This document shows, one piece after another, positions 1 through 10,706 of a stretch of 64,000 nucleotides of DNA (its first letter is position 1; each line of letters begins with the position of its first letter). The notes below the pieces were generated by a model. The model was not told the DNA's origin and searched no databases. It saw nothing but the letters and a program-made list of their open reading frames with translations. The translations under genes and the position numbers were made by a program. Source of the stretch: Chalara sp. BL73 (Eukaryota; Ascomycota; Leotiomycetes; Helotiales); assembly GCA_918026815.1 (NCBI GenBank), contig CAKJVC010000010.1, forward strand, positions 1,552,501-1,616,500. Reading direction: 5' to 3'.

Positions 1-29
1 AAAAAAAAAAAAAAGGGGGGGGGGGGGAG
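1..29. other. homopolymer start of window (A14 then G13)
   Basis: Fourteen A followed directly by thirteen G. This is low-complexity sequence, possibly an assembly edge. No gene is seen from here to about 726. Confidence 0.6.
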
Positions 30-445
30 GTAGGCGAGCGAGAAGGTTCACGTTTCCTTGAATAATAGATATTGAATTCACGAGTAATTGGAGAGCTGTT
101 AAAAAGAGGTAATAAGATAGTTGATTGAGTTGATAATCATGGTCTTCTCTAAGATAAGACCTGTGTTTATCTTTGCTATGCTTCTTTGATTCAGAATACC
201 GGACAGTGTATCTCAGTGCCAGTTTTCGGCCGGACATTCGTTGTATTTTCCGTTGAGACTTGAATCTGTCCTCATTACAACCTAGTGGGGAAAAGAGTAA
301 CAGTCCTGACTAGGCTTATCTGGATGTTCCATACTGTGTAACGCGTTTTAAGTCCGGACTATCTCACAGTGTGGGGCGTACGTTCCGTAGAGAAATGCGC
401 TTTCGCGTCAAGGTCGCTTAAACCATGAATTGTACGTGCTGTCTG

Positions 446-634
446 GACTTGTGTCGAAAATGGCCGCCAACAAGTCAGAAAAACAAAAGAACAACTTGGT
501 AAATGATTGGATCCTGAATATCGCCACAGCTTGTGGGCTAGTGGGGTCGCGACTGTTTGTGTCGACTTTGTGTCAAAAATGGCCGCCGACTAGCCAGGAA
601 CATAGGGCGACAAGTAAATGATTGGATCATGAAT
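446..634 (+). repeat. imperfect direct repeat, two units of about 72 bp
   Basis: Positions 446-519 and 564-634 share a start (GACTT..TGTGTC.AAAATGGCCGCC) and an end (AAATGATTGGATC.TGAAT), with a diverged middle. The spacing of about 117 bp suggests an old tandem duplication. It lies just upstream of the zinc-finger gene and no function is visible. Confidence 0.6.
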
Positions 635-726
635 CTGGCCGCCGCAGGTCCGCAGTCGGTGTGGAATTGTGGCCTGAGGCAAGAGCGGAGATCGCGGCGG
701 GCATAAAATTCCACGCTATTCCCACC

Positions 727-1874
727 ATGAGATCGTCTCAAGATTCTCTACCAGTGCCAGGCACCCTAGCAAATCCTGAAGCCTTAAGATCTCTAGATCG
801 CCACACCATCGTGCGTAAGTTTACCATTTAACATGACACTAATGCCCATGATCTACCATCTCTTCGTAGCTCTAAGATAATTAACGGTTATAGGCCTAGG
901 CGCGCCTTCCGAACCCATCGCTGCGACCGCAGCTGCAGGATTTCTCTTTTGCGACGGCGGTGATTTTGCGCGGAGTCACAGCTCCGCGCAGTTTCCATCG
1001 ACCAGCAACAACATGATCGTCAATTAATACGCTACCGGCCTAGCAGCCCGTCCACAGACCCAGGCCAGCCTTTCTCGGAGTCAGAAGATCTCCTGAACGG
1101 TTTTGACTTCTGGCCGGTCGATCCGGTGTGGACATCGCAGGTCAACTTGCCCACGGTAGACCCGCGGCTACTCCAAGTGAAGTCAACTGCATCCAACTTG
1201 GCGCAAGCTCTGCCGCTGAACGTAGCTGGGTCACCTGTTGATGTACCTCCGGCGTCGCTGGAAGTCTCTGCTCCCATTTCTATATCCATTCAACCTGCTC
1301 GATCCACCACTACCCTTCCGTCGAGTCATCCAGCCATAGGTGGCTCGACTAGCACCCCTCCTTCAGTCTCTCAAGTGCCTCCGACTCAGCTACCCACCGC
1401 AACATTCTCCCAAGCCCTGTATTCCGCGGAACTGCCGCGGTACGTCTCTTACTCGTCCCCGCCGCCGTAAAGTACTCACTAACGCATTCCCACAGCTCAC
1501 ATCTAGAGCCCCGACCGTGGAGGAGCCCCCCTCCCTACGCGAACCGAGTCTTCTGTAATCAGCCAGGACAGCCAGGCTGCCAAAAGCACTTCACAAATGC
1601 GAAAGACAGAGCGCGACACAGGATAACTTGTAAGGCAGTTATAAGGGAAACCCCAGTACGCGGTTGGCGCTGCAAGTGCGATCGTGCCTACCTTCGCTGG
1701 GATAGTTTCCTTAGGCACCACAGGGAGAACGAAACTTGCCCACGGTTGGACAAGGGCCATTATGAGTGTCAATGTGGCAATGAATTCGACGACATCGATG
1801 AGTTTACCTTACATCATGGCTCGGAGAGTACGAAGAGGAGGGGTCGGCCGAAGAAGGGAACCGTACGGATTTAG
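727..1874 (+). CDS. C2H2 zinc-finger / AT-hook protein, multi-exon
   Basis: The last exon (1496-1874) reads as zinc-finger-like segments: CNQPGQPGCQKHF.. with a downstream RARHR, then WRCKCDRAYLRWDSFLRHH, then YECQCGNEFDDIDEFTLHH. It ends in an AT-hook-like KRRGRPKKG, so nuclear DNA binding is likely. The exon joins the preceding one in phase across a 56-bp intron (1440-1495: GTACGT donor, CTAAC branch, CACAG acceptor), which is the best-supported part. The preceding exon (about 1044-1439) is Ser/Pro/Thr-rich with an acidic, hydrophobic patch (SEDLLNGFDFWPVDP) that could be an activation region. A likely start is ATG 727, with a GTAAGT donor at 815 and a small middle exon from about 894. The junction between that middle exon and 1044 could not be resolved cleanly, so the N-terminal structure is tentative. 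Known: this finger layout is common in fungal regulators. Target unknown. Confidence 0.6.
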
Positions 1875-2893
1875 CAGTTGATGGGTTGGAGGATTTTGCT
1901 TGCCGCAGTCGGATTGGGAGATGTGGTTTAGCTGCGGCTGCGTTGTGCTCCGCTTGCAATTCCTTACCACTGACCTGACAGCGGTGGACTTGATATGGGA
2001 TTATTCTGTTTTGGATTTATTTTGATGGGAGGAACTACCTCGTCTGAGGACGGGTCGCATGCCCCGTGTTCGACGGTCATCTCTTCGATATTGGGTGCTT
2101 GTCCTACCGGCCGAGTTCTTTTACTGTAGGGGCAGGGAGACCGCACCACTGACGAAGCGTAGGGAGATTCTCCCCCCTTCCTTCGCTCGTCCGTGGCAAT
2201 TCTCGCCAAAGGACCATGCCCACCCCGTCCTGAGGGTCCCACCGTTTCCAATGCGTCACTAAAGCTTAGAGACGCATCTTACAACCCCGCCCCGAAAGCC
2301 AAAGCACACTATCCGCAAAGGCAAGACCCGTCCATTCGTTTTGTTGGATCAAGTCTCTACTGCCTAGCTCTCTATTTACTTAAAAGCACGCTCATCTTGT
2401 ATCTATGCTCTTTAGATATCTAGTTTCATTTAATTCTATATACTGTTTCGCCGCCTATTGTGTCCCAGAATCTGACAGAGAAACCAGCACCCTTAAGGGC
2501 TCAGGCAGACGGTGGATCAAGCGAAGACAAAGCCTTAGTTCCATTGGATACAGGAGTCTTCGCAAGAGGTCTACCAAAGCTTAGTAGACCCTTAAAAAGC
2601 CACGTGGCCGAATTGCCTAAATACACAAGCTCGCCAACCAAGCTTCATCAAAACTATTTGGCTCTGCCCCTCTTCAAAGATTGCGAACCCGGTCCCGCTT
2701 CTTGTTGATTTCCGTCGATCCTTAAGGCTATCCACTTTGTCCGGCAGAATTTGCCCAAACGCTAGCAGGAAGGTTAGGCAGGGGTATATATATGTATTTG
2801 AAGGATACTAAAGCAGCCTGTTCTTATAATGTTAGTGCCAAAATGCGGGGATATATTCTACTTGTACAGAAGTGAAGAACGTAGGATGACAAA
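1875..2893. other. intergenic, nothing recognised
   Basis: Short open frames exist on both strands (for example 2193-2423 and 2460-2708 on plus), but none shows a family motif, splice context or codon pattern that convinces. I treat this as non-coding. Confidence 0.4.
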
Positions 2894-3064
2894 TGTCACG
2901 TCCTGTGCTCTGAAGCACGTGACCTACATTAGCCGAGCTCTCCGAGCGCCTCGGGTATATATAGCCTGCTCTCCTCGAGCTCCTCTTCTTTCCTTAGCTA
3001 TAGATTCTCGTATGATACCACCGTTGCCCTCTGTATCTGTAGATCCACAGCGCGTGTCGTGACA
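2894..3064 (+). mobile_element. solo LTR, family A (about 171 bp)
   Basis: Begins TGTCACGTCC and ends GTGTCGTGACA, so the termini are 7-bp inverted repeats of the TG..CA type. Inside are a TATATATAGCC box and a CT-rich tract. Other family A copies are at 9010-9155, 52487-52660 (reverse) and 53531-54073. The flanks show no matching 5-bp duplication here, so this copy is older or rearranged. Confidence 0.75.
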
Positions 3065-3074
3065 ATGTGCTTTT

Positions 3075-3136
3075 ATCTCATATACCACAAGTGTGGTATT
3101 TCAGAAATAATACAGGCAAATCGTGGTATATGAGAT
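3075..3136. repeat. perfect 14-bp inverted repeat (hairpin)
   Basis: ATCTCATATACCAC at 3075-3088 is the exact reverse complement of 3123-3136, separated by 34 bp. A smaller palindrome ACCACAAGTGTGGT lies at the left arm. It sits ten bases after the solo LTR and could be a MITE end. Confidence 0.6.
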
Positions 3137-3139
3137 ATT

Positions 3140-4072
3140 TGCCGTATTTTTAATGCACTTTGTCGCTGCACAAGGTGAGTGTCATGGATTTGGGTCGGGT
3201 ATGCCTCACTTACGAATACTTGATCCTGAATCTGGAGTATCCCTTCACTCGCCGCACTGGACCGCTTCCGTCCCCCATAAAATATTTCCTGCGAGCTATA
3301 GAAGATTGATTGATTGATGGATTATTTAATCAGCAGCTATGTTGGAGATAGAAGAGGAATAATTCCCGCATATAGTACGTAATACAGCATTTGCACATAA
3401 CTCCAACATAATCACGGGGATTGACAAATAGAAAATGACATCAGACATCAGATAACAGGGATGTACTGTATGGTCGCACGAACCAGCCAAACTAAGCCCT
3501 ACCCGTCAAGAACCCGTACTTGGCGGCTTCTAAGATAAGCATGTGGAGGGCGGGGCACGCTAGTAGTGGAAACCCGCTTGGCGGAGCTCAGGGTGGGTCA
3601 TCTCAAAACTACGTCATCAAAAGCTTGAAGAGGATGAAGAGAATCAAGGCAACACCTTTTTTACTGATTTGCCGATTGAAATGACGCTCGGGCACGCACC
3701 GGTTCGCAAGGATGGGCGATGATGCGACGTAGGGCGGCGGCACCCGTTGACCTATTGGCCACGTGAGAACGGCTGTGTACACGAAAGTGGTCGCTAGCCC
3801 GCCGCCCACATGGTGGTGAGGCGACGCTGGATATGGTTGACAGGCCTTGCAGCACAACTGGGAGACACAGCCCCACTCACCGTCTTCTGCTGTTCAGATT
3901 CTGGAGAAATACGCTTCTCCTCACTATCTGGCGTTTATTCAGACCCAGCTCCCAATCCATTTGACCACAATGAATAGGCCGAACAGATTTGCCTAGAGTC
4001 ATTTGATGTTCGAGCAGACGCGGGGTACTGCGACCATTTCATATCGGTGTAGGCAACCACATCGACGGTGCT
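3140..4072. other. intergenic upstream of the NLR gene
   Basis: No convincing coding sequence. It should contain the promoter of the NLR gene starting at 4073, but I cannot place a specific element. Confidence 0.4.
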
Positions 4073-7000
4073 ATGTCAGCGAAGCAGCAATCAAAGGACG
4101 TGCATGCGAATGGCATCACGATACTGTCCGAACTAGAAGACGACGAGACCTGCGTAGAGTATGCGCCTAAGTAGTATTCCTGCTCACCAACTGGACCAAC
4201 TAAATCAAAACAGTGTCGTTTTTGTCCATGGCCTCCAAGGACACCCCAAGAAAACATGGACTACGAAGGCTACATCTGTGCCAGATCAATCAGACCCTGA
4301 TATAACAGAACAAGAGCAATCGTCCAAATCCGAGTCGGCCTCCACAAACAGCGCAACCGATAAACCGAAAGAGTGGTTACGAAAATTATTCCGGCACTCG
4401 GAAAAACCAACTCCAGCTTTAGATCAAGTCGATGGCTCAACCAAGCCTGCCTCTATCATCGATGAAAGTGCTAAAGAAGATGTGTTTTGGCCTGAAGACT
4501 TTCTCATTGAGGACTGCCCTGGGGCAAGAATAATGACTTATGGGTACAATTCTGCTGTCACGAAATTCTTTGGCGGAGCCGTCAACCAAGATACATTTTA
4601 CAGCCATGCAAGTAATTTGCTTCTCGCTCTAGACAGGGAGAGGCGAAAACAGGTGTGACAGCTGTTTTAACTTGTGAGGCTTATATCTGACTAGTTATAG
4701 CGAGAACGACCCTTGATATTTGTTGCGCATTCCCTTGGCGGTATTTAGACCTTCTGAAATCTTGGGAAAGCTTGAGCCGTTAATGGACGTACAGGAATTA
4801 TTGTGAAACAGGCATTGGTAGAATCTGATCTCTCAGTGCCCAACCGAGAACTCCAGTTGATCAAACAAAGTACAACCGCAGTCATTTTCATGGGCACACC
4901 GCATCGAGGCAGCAACTACGCCCATTGGGGGAGCCTTGCGCAGCAAGTAGCATCCGCAGCATGGTTCGATGCAAATGGAAAGACATTAGAACACCTCAAA
5001 CCTAATGGCGAACAATTAGGACAGTTAGAGAAGAACTTTGGGCGGCTCATCTATCAACGTACCTTTAAAATACACACATTTCAAGAGGCTCGGGGATTCA
5101 AAGGCGTGAGAGGCTTGAGTGGAAAGGTAGGTAGTATTCCTATCACCTCATCTTGCTACTTTTTGCTAAGATGTCTGCAGATTGTCGAGCCTTGGTCTGC
5201 TTCAATCGGATATCCCGGCGGAGAAAAAATCGAGACTATTGATGCCAATCATATGGAGATGTGCAGATTTGGAAATAGATTCGGCTCGGGTTACGAACAG
5301 GTTGGCGTAGAGATCAAGAACCTTGTGGAAGAAGCCCAATCATCCCTGCAGAAAGCGTTAGCCGACGAGCGTGATGGTTAGTACGTTATCTTTAGCTCCT
5401 GCTCCTAAATCGCTTTGGGATATCGTGCCAAGCATATATTGAAGCAACTTTATCCTCTCTCTGCTTCCCTGAATTACATGCTCCCCATGTATCTGATCCA
5501 GGCTTGTCTAAACACCACGCTAATTGGGACGATATGGATTGAACAGAGGCACAAAGGCCGATGAACGAGGTAGAAGAAAGTTAGTACATGAAGAATGACA
5601 AAGAAAATCAGTGCTAATTCTTCGGCCAAGAATGTGTCCAATCGCTGAACTTTCCAGAATGGGAAATCAAGCTTATAGATACCCACACTGAGGGGACCAC
5701 CGAGACCTGCGAATGGATCCTCTCACACCCCGCGTTCCAGAGCTGGACATCCGCTGCAGGGTCGCAAATATTGCTTCTCTCAGGCCATCCCGGATGTGGC
5801 AAGTCGGTGCTCGCAAGATTCATTCACGATGAGCTTAAGCTGGAGACCTTTGGCCCAGAGGATAAGATAGTGGCATTCTTCTCCTTCAGCGATCGGGGTA
5901 CCGAGGTCGAGAAGACCGCATCTGGCATGATTCGAGCCCTTCTGGCGCAGATTTTCCACAGGCGGCCAGTTCTACTGCGTCAACCTGGTGGTCTCTTGGT
6001 GAAAAGGTACAAGGAATTGGAAAAGAGTCAAAAGTCATCAGATGTCGAATGGCCGTATCAGGGCCTCAGGAAGTCATTCTTGCAGCTTGCTGCAGTCAAA
6101 GAGAAGTTAGTCTATTATATCATAATAGACTCGCTGGATGAGGCGCTCTACAAATCCGCAACGACAGCCCGAAGCCATGAGGACTCGGTAGACACTCGCC
6201 TTCTCGTGCTAAATCTGCTAGGAGAATTAGTACGACACAGTGGAGAATCTGTTTTCAAGGTTTTCATTACCGCTCGTCCAGAGGCCTTCGTTAATATCCC
6301 TTCGTTCCATAGCCAACGCATCTCTCTCGAGGGAGAAAGCGACCTGAAATGCCTTTCTGAACCTATCAGAAAGCATATATCATCTAAGATAGACGAACTC
6401 TTTCCGGGAAACCAGGGAGAAATAACAAAACTCCAGGTCGCGATAGGGCATCGCTCCCGCGGAATCTTTCTCTGGGTGAACATCGTAATGGCCCAGCTAA
6501 AAGAACAGTTCGAGAACGGGGATTCGTGGAAAGATATGGAGGAAAGCCTAGACGAGTTTCCCAATGGCATGACTGGACTCTATGAGAACACTCTTAAGAG
6601 AGAGAGGGGCCAGTATAATGAACGAAGGAAGATCCTGCTCCAATGGGTCCTTTTCGCTGCCCGGCCGCTTAGAGTCGTGGAGCTACAAACGGCGTTTTTC
6701 ATTAATCTCTATCCAGGGACACATAAGACCGAAGCATCTTTGGCCAAACCTAACCACCCTACAGATACCTTTAAAGAGAGCATCAAGAAGATCTCTAGCG
6801 GTCTGCTAGAGCTGAGGAAGCTGGAGCCCAAAGATTTGGAACTTGGATACCGCTACAACAGAACCAGAACCACTCAAGACAATGAGGTTGTCCAGCTTAT
6901 TCACCAGTCGGCAAGGGACTTCTTGCTCCATCACCCTGACAGCTGGTTCACGGGCGTTGCAGGCAACGACCTAGTTGGGAGCGCCCAAAACGGAGCCAGA

Positions 7001-8397
7001 ATTCTGAAAGACCGGATGATATTCGATGCCCATAAAGATATTACGGTGGCCTGCATTACCTATCTCTCATTTTATGATTTTAAGCTCGGGTTCTGTCAAT
7101 CCGACGAGTTTGAGAAGCGGCTAGGGTCACATCCGCTCTACGACTACGCGGCGCGCAACTGGGGACACCATATTGATGGACTGATGGAAGACACATGGAA
7201 GCTTGTCCCGCCCTTCCTGTTGACTCGCCATCTTCTAAATGCAGGTAACTATGGCTTCTGGATCCAATATATCGCCAGAGATGTGGATCTGAAGACTGTT
7301 CAACAAACCGATCCTCTCTATTATGCAGCGTCATTTGGATACACGGGCCTGCTTCAGGCAATCTTGAAATCCGATCCGAACGTTAAAGTTGACGCGCCAG
7401 GTGGACGCGTTCATAGCACGCCCTTGCAGGTAGCCTGCTTTCGAGCCAAACTCGACGCGGCAAAGGTCCTCCTCCAGAAGGGAGCTGATCCATTATCTCC
7501 TGATGGCAATGGGTATTCCTCCCTCTACTGGGCAGAGCAGAATGACAAGAATGTCTGGAATGATGTTGTAGAGGAGATGCGCGCGAAAAGACAAAACACG
7601 ATCCCTCGACCGGCGGAAGACCTTAAACGCTTCCCTCAGGCAACCTCAAGGCGAAGCCTACAGGCAGACGTCGTAGTCTTAGTCGAAATCATCCAGCAAC
7701 TTCGAAAGGCACGAGATAGTGCCCAAGGAGCATCGGAGACGCAAGACAACGTGGCCAATCAGCTGGAATGTCTAGAGCGGTCGCTGGGCCTGGTGAAGGA
7801 CGAAGGGAAGCTGCTGACAGCGGCTGTCGCGCAGCAAGTGAGGGCCATAACCAGCGTCGCAGAAGAACTGTCTTCTTTTCTCGATAGGACCCTCAGATCG
7901 GGTGACAACAATGACAGAGAGTTGCAAGGGATCCTCGACCGGCTCGACAAGGCAAAAAATAAGCTTTTGTTGGGGATCGCCAAGGCCCTGGTTGGTGTGG
8001 TCGGCAACCCTAGTGCGGGATTTCGCGTTGCTTTGAGAGACCTCATGGAGACGAACAAAAAGGTGAATGAAATACTTGGGATAAATCTCGACCTCGCGGA
8101 TCGACTGAAGGACAGATCGTCGCAACAGACAGGTACGTCCTGTGCTCTCAACGGCATGCGGGGAAGTACAAGCTAACTAGGCCAACAGCGTACAGGATAA
8201 CAATCGATGCGTCCGACGCGGAAAGTCTTGGACTGATCGGTCGACATGGCGCACCGCATAGCACTGCAACAACCGGCGCTGACGAAACGGCGATATACGA
8301 GAACATCACGCATTACCAGGCACATATCATGGCCTACAATACCGGTATCGAGAATTGGGAAAGTGTGGCTCGACGAAGACGTTCGAATAGTGACTAG
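4073..8397 (+). CDS. NLR/STAND protein: SesB-like hydrolase - NACHT - ankyrin - HeLo-like
   Basis: Eight exons, by splice signals and phase: 4073-4158, 4214-4652, 4701-4740, 4795-5126, 5181-5376, 5547-5579, 5631-8132, 8189-8397. They sum to 3837 nt, giving 1278 aa. Residues about 28-370 are an alpha/beta-hydrolase of the SesB type: VVFVHGLQGHPKKTW, nucleophile elbow AHSLGG (Ser186), MGTPHRGS and a late DANHMEMCRF with the likely catalytic His. NACHT follows, with P-loop GHPGCGKS at about 427-434 and Walker B-like YYIIIDSLDEA. A winged-helix-like region ends in VVQLIHQSARDFLL. Two to three ankyrin repeats lie at about 935-1030. From about 1056 a helical segment resembles the HeLo-like N-terminal domain of fungal STAND proteins (ILDRLDKAKNKLLLGIAKAL). 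The last exon gives a 69-aa tail. Known: NLRs of this kind act in fungal non-self recognition, with the hydrolase as effector. Inferred: cytosolic sensor. Odd: a HeLo-like domain at the C-terminus. A mutated copy of the C-terminus is at 38232-38805. Confidence 0.88.
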
Positions 8398-8504
8398 CCC
8401 TGGGAGGTAGATAGGCCAAGGAATGTTTGGGGAGGTCGCACACCTGGGGGCCCGATGGGGCTCCCCGCCGATGGCTAAAGCTATCACCCCAATGGACCAA
8501 GTGG
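8398..8504. other. 3' flank of the NLR gene
   Basis: Directly after the NLR stop. The flank begins CCCTGG, shared with the flank of the copy at 38806, and the two diverge within a few bases, which marks the edge of the duplicated segment. Confidence 0.5.
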
Positions 8505-9009
8505 TAGGGTGATTTGAATTGGTGGGGTCGACATCACCACGACCGGAATCTCGACAGAGACATTTTCCATTTCCATCCATCCTCGGACCTGAGCTGTTGC
8601 CGCTTTGATCTGAGCTGTAAATGAGCAAAACCTGTGCTAGGCTGAACAGAAAGCGACTCGTTTGTGCTTCCCGGCTACTACAGCCGCCGACTAAATTATA
8701 AAATAATAATAAGAATTCTTCTGGGAGCCAATTCTGGACCCTTGTCAGGAAAAGCAGCCTTTTTTACTTAGCGAAATTCACAATTTCAGTTTTACATAGC
8801 ATCAATTTGTTAATTACTTATCCAACTTTTCCCTACCGCAAATAGCTATTTTTAATTACGTACAACTTTGTTCCGTAATAGCAATTAACAAATCATTCTG
8901 TATTGTTTTTAAAAGTCCGAAAGAACTGCACAAATATTAGGTGTTGTCATCTGGCGCTCCTCATGAGCATGTTGCCGCAATACCAGTCGAAGTGCAATTC
9001 TCTTAACAG
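8505..9009 (+). repeat. dispersed repeat, copy 1 of an inverted pair
   Basis: Matches the reverse complement of about 47832-48325 over most of its length. Shared landmarks are GATTTGAATTGGTGGGGTCG at the left, AGAATTCTTCTGGGAGCC in the middle and the run from AATTAACAAATCATTCTGTATTG to CTCTTAACAG at the right. Differences are many and largely transitions. No coding capacity is seen, so it is a non-autonomous transposon of unknown class. Confidence 0.7.
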
Positions 9010-9155
9010 CGTGACCTATATTAGCCGAGCTCTCGGAGCGCTTCGCGTATATATAGCCTGCTCTCCTCGAGCTCCTCTTCCTTCCTCAGCTATAGATTCT
9101 CGTATGATACCACCGTTGCCCTCTGTATCTGTAGATCACAGCGCGTGTCGTGACA
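9010..9155 (+). mobile_element. LTR family A, 5'-truncated copy
   Basis: Starts inside the LTR (GTGACCTATATTAGCCGAG), keeps the TATATATAGCC box, and ends at the canonical GTGTCGTGACA. It abuts the dispersed repeat that ends at 9009. Confidence 0.7.
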
Positions 9156-9500
9156 GTAAAAGCGCAGTTTCTTCGGTTTCGGTTATTTTGCGTTTGTTGC
9201 GATTCGAAATAGCTTGCGGTAAAATGCCTTGGTGCTTTCGAGTCAAAGTTATATGCGAAACGTCGTACGACTCTGCGGCGGTCCGTAAGCTTTGAAATTG
9301 GCCCTACTGGTAACCCTGAAGAGCAAGAGCTGTTCTACCTTCTTTACTGACCATTTCGAGTGTTGGTTGTAGAATAATTGCAATTCAAAAAGCAAAAAGT
9401 GGTGGTGGTTGCAGGGGTACTATCTCACTGACATGTCTGTTCCACTGACCTATCGGGTACGTTACATGATCCAGTGTTCACGTAATTTTATTTACATGCG
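9156..9500. other. intergenic, nothing recognised
   Basis: No open frame or repeat boundary that I can support. Confidence 0.4.
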
Positions 9501-9505
9501 TTCAG

Positions 9506-9793
9506 TGTCACGGCCCTGGCCCTATCTCGAGCTTGGCGCCAAGCACTGCAGAGCTCGGTAGAGCTTGGCCCCTGTTACCACAGGGCTCGGCACCTCAGAG
9601 CTTGGCAACCGACGCTACAGGGCTCGCTTACACTGGCCCCTGGCCAGCCTCCTGTATATAAAGCACTGCTCTCCTTCCCTTCTTCTGCCTGTAGTTTGTT
9701 CTCTTAGTTATAACAATTGATAGTTGTTCACACCTCTGAGTCCTTCTACCTAGATCCACGGATCGAGATCCCTGTTCGGCTTGAGTTGTTACA
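9506..9793 (+). mobile_element. solo LTR, family C (288 bp), TSD TTCAG
   Basis: Starts TGTCACGGCCCTGG and ends GAGTTGTTACA. The 5 bp on each side are identical (TTCAG at 9501-9505 and 9794-9798). It has a GC-rich first half with repeated GAGCTTGG motifs and a TATATAAAG box near 9655. Related copies are at about 50808-51026 (reverse) and from 63938 to the window end (reverse). Confidence 0.88.
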
Positions 9794-10039
9794 TTCAGAC
9801 AAGTAATAATAACTTTCATACTAATAAAGCGCTTTTAGAAAAATGTACTAACATAAATATCGGCATATTTATAAGTACACAATCCCAAAAAAAGTTACTC
9901 AAACTTTAGTTGTACTACAGGTTTGTAATCGCGTTTTTACAGGCTGGTTGCCCTATAGTTACAGGCTGGTTCCCTATGTTTACAGGCAAGACCCTTGGTG
10001 GCGCTCTGCTTAGTCAGCTCTAAATCGACGCCTGGCGTC

Positions 10040-10185
10040 CATGTATTGGAACCCCGCTAGCGCTGAAGACTTTTCACACACACAAATTACTAAAACATGC
10101 TTCATACACGTATGCCATAGACAACAATAGAGAGCCTGAACGGCATTCCCAACACCTTCTAATTATCATTGTGTATTTCATGTTC
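10040..10185 (+). repeat. dispersed repeat, inverted partner at about 51178-51325
   Basis: Shares CGCTAGCGCTGAAGACTTTT, the motif around CATGCTTCATACAC, and a diverged AATAGAGAGCCTGAA..TTGTGTATTTCATG stretch with the opposite strand of 51178-51325. Non-coding; probably a MITE. Confidence 0.55.
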
Positions 10186-10706
10186 TATCGCCTTCATTGT
10201 TGTCGGAGGCGCGAAGTCACAGGGTCTTGGTCACGGTTTCGGTGACTGACCACAGCACCGCAGTGGGACGGTGGTGCGCTCATTTCCGACTACGGAGGCT
10301 CTGTAACCGCATTAGCTGCCCCTCACTTCCAAACGTGCGGTGCCCCACATTGAATGCCCTTTTTGAAGTGCACTTCAAAATATGGATGTGAGGCTTATGG
10401 ACTACACTCCTTTGCGCGTGCACGTGAACTAGTCCACTTACCGTCCCGCACCCCGCACTAACCTCCATGTCCATCTCGCCTTGCAGTGTTGAGCATAGGT
10501 AGACAATGCATGGATCTCCCACTTCCACGGACTGGCTCAAAATCAGAATCTGTTCATCTTAACTCTCCAAATTTTGCCGTTCCAACAATCTCTATCTCCA
10601 TTTCCTGCTCCAGTTCTCTGCTCCATATCCTCCAATCCAACAGCATCTATCAACCGTGTCGGAAACACAGCTTCAGCAACGAGCCACTTTTTGCAAACCA
10701 ACAATA
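10186..10706. other. upstream region of the reductase gene
   Basis: Contains pyrimidine-rich tracts (about 10560-10640) typical of fungal promoters before the ATG at 10707. No gene is seen. Confidence 0.4.

Noticed and set aside
2894..3064. Intact target duplication for the first LTR-A copy
   Set aside because: Flanks ACAAA and ATGTG do not match, unlike the copies at 52487 and 53531.
8903..9295. 130-aa plus-strand frame
   Set aside because: Lies across a dispersed repeat and an LTR fragment; the same reading recurs in other LTR-A copies (for example 2829-3062 and 53530-53748).
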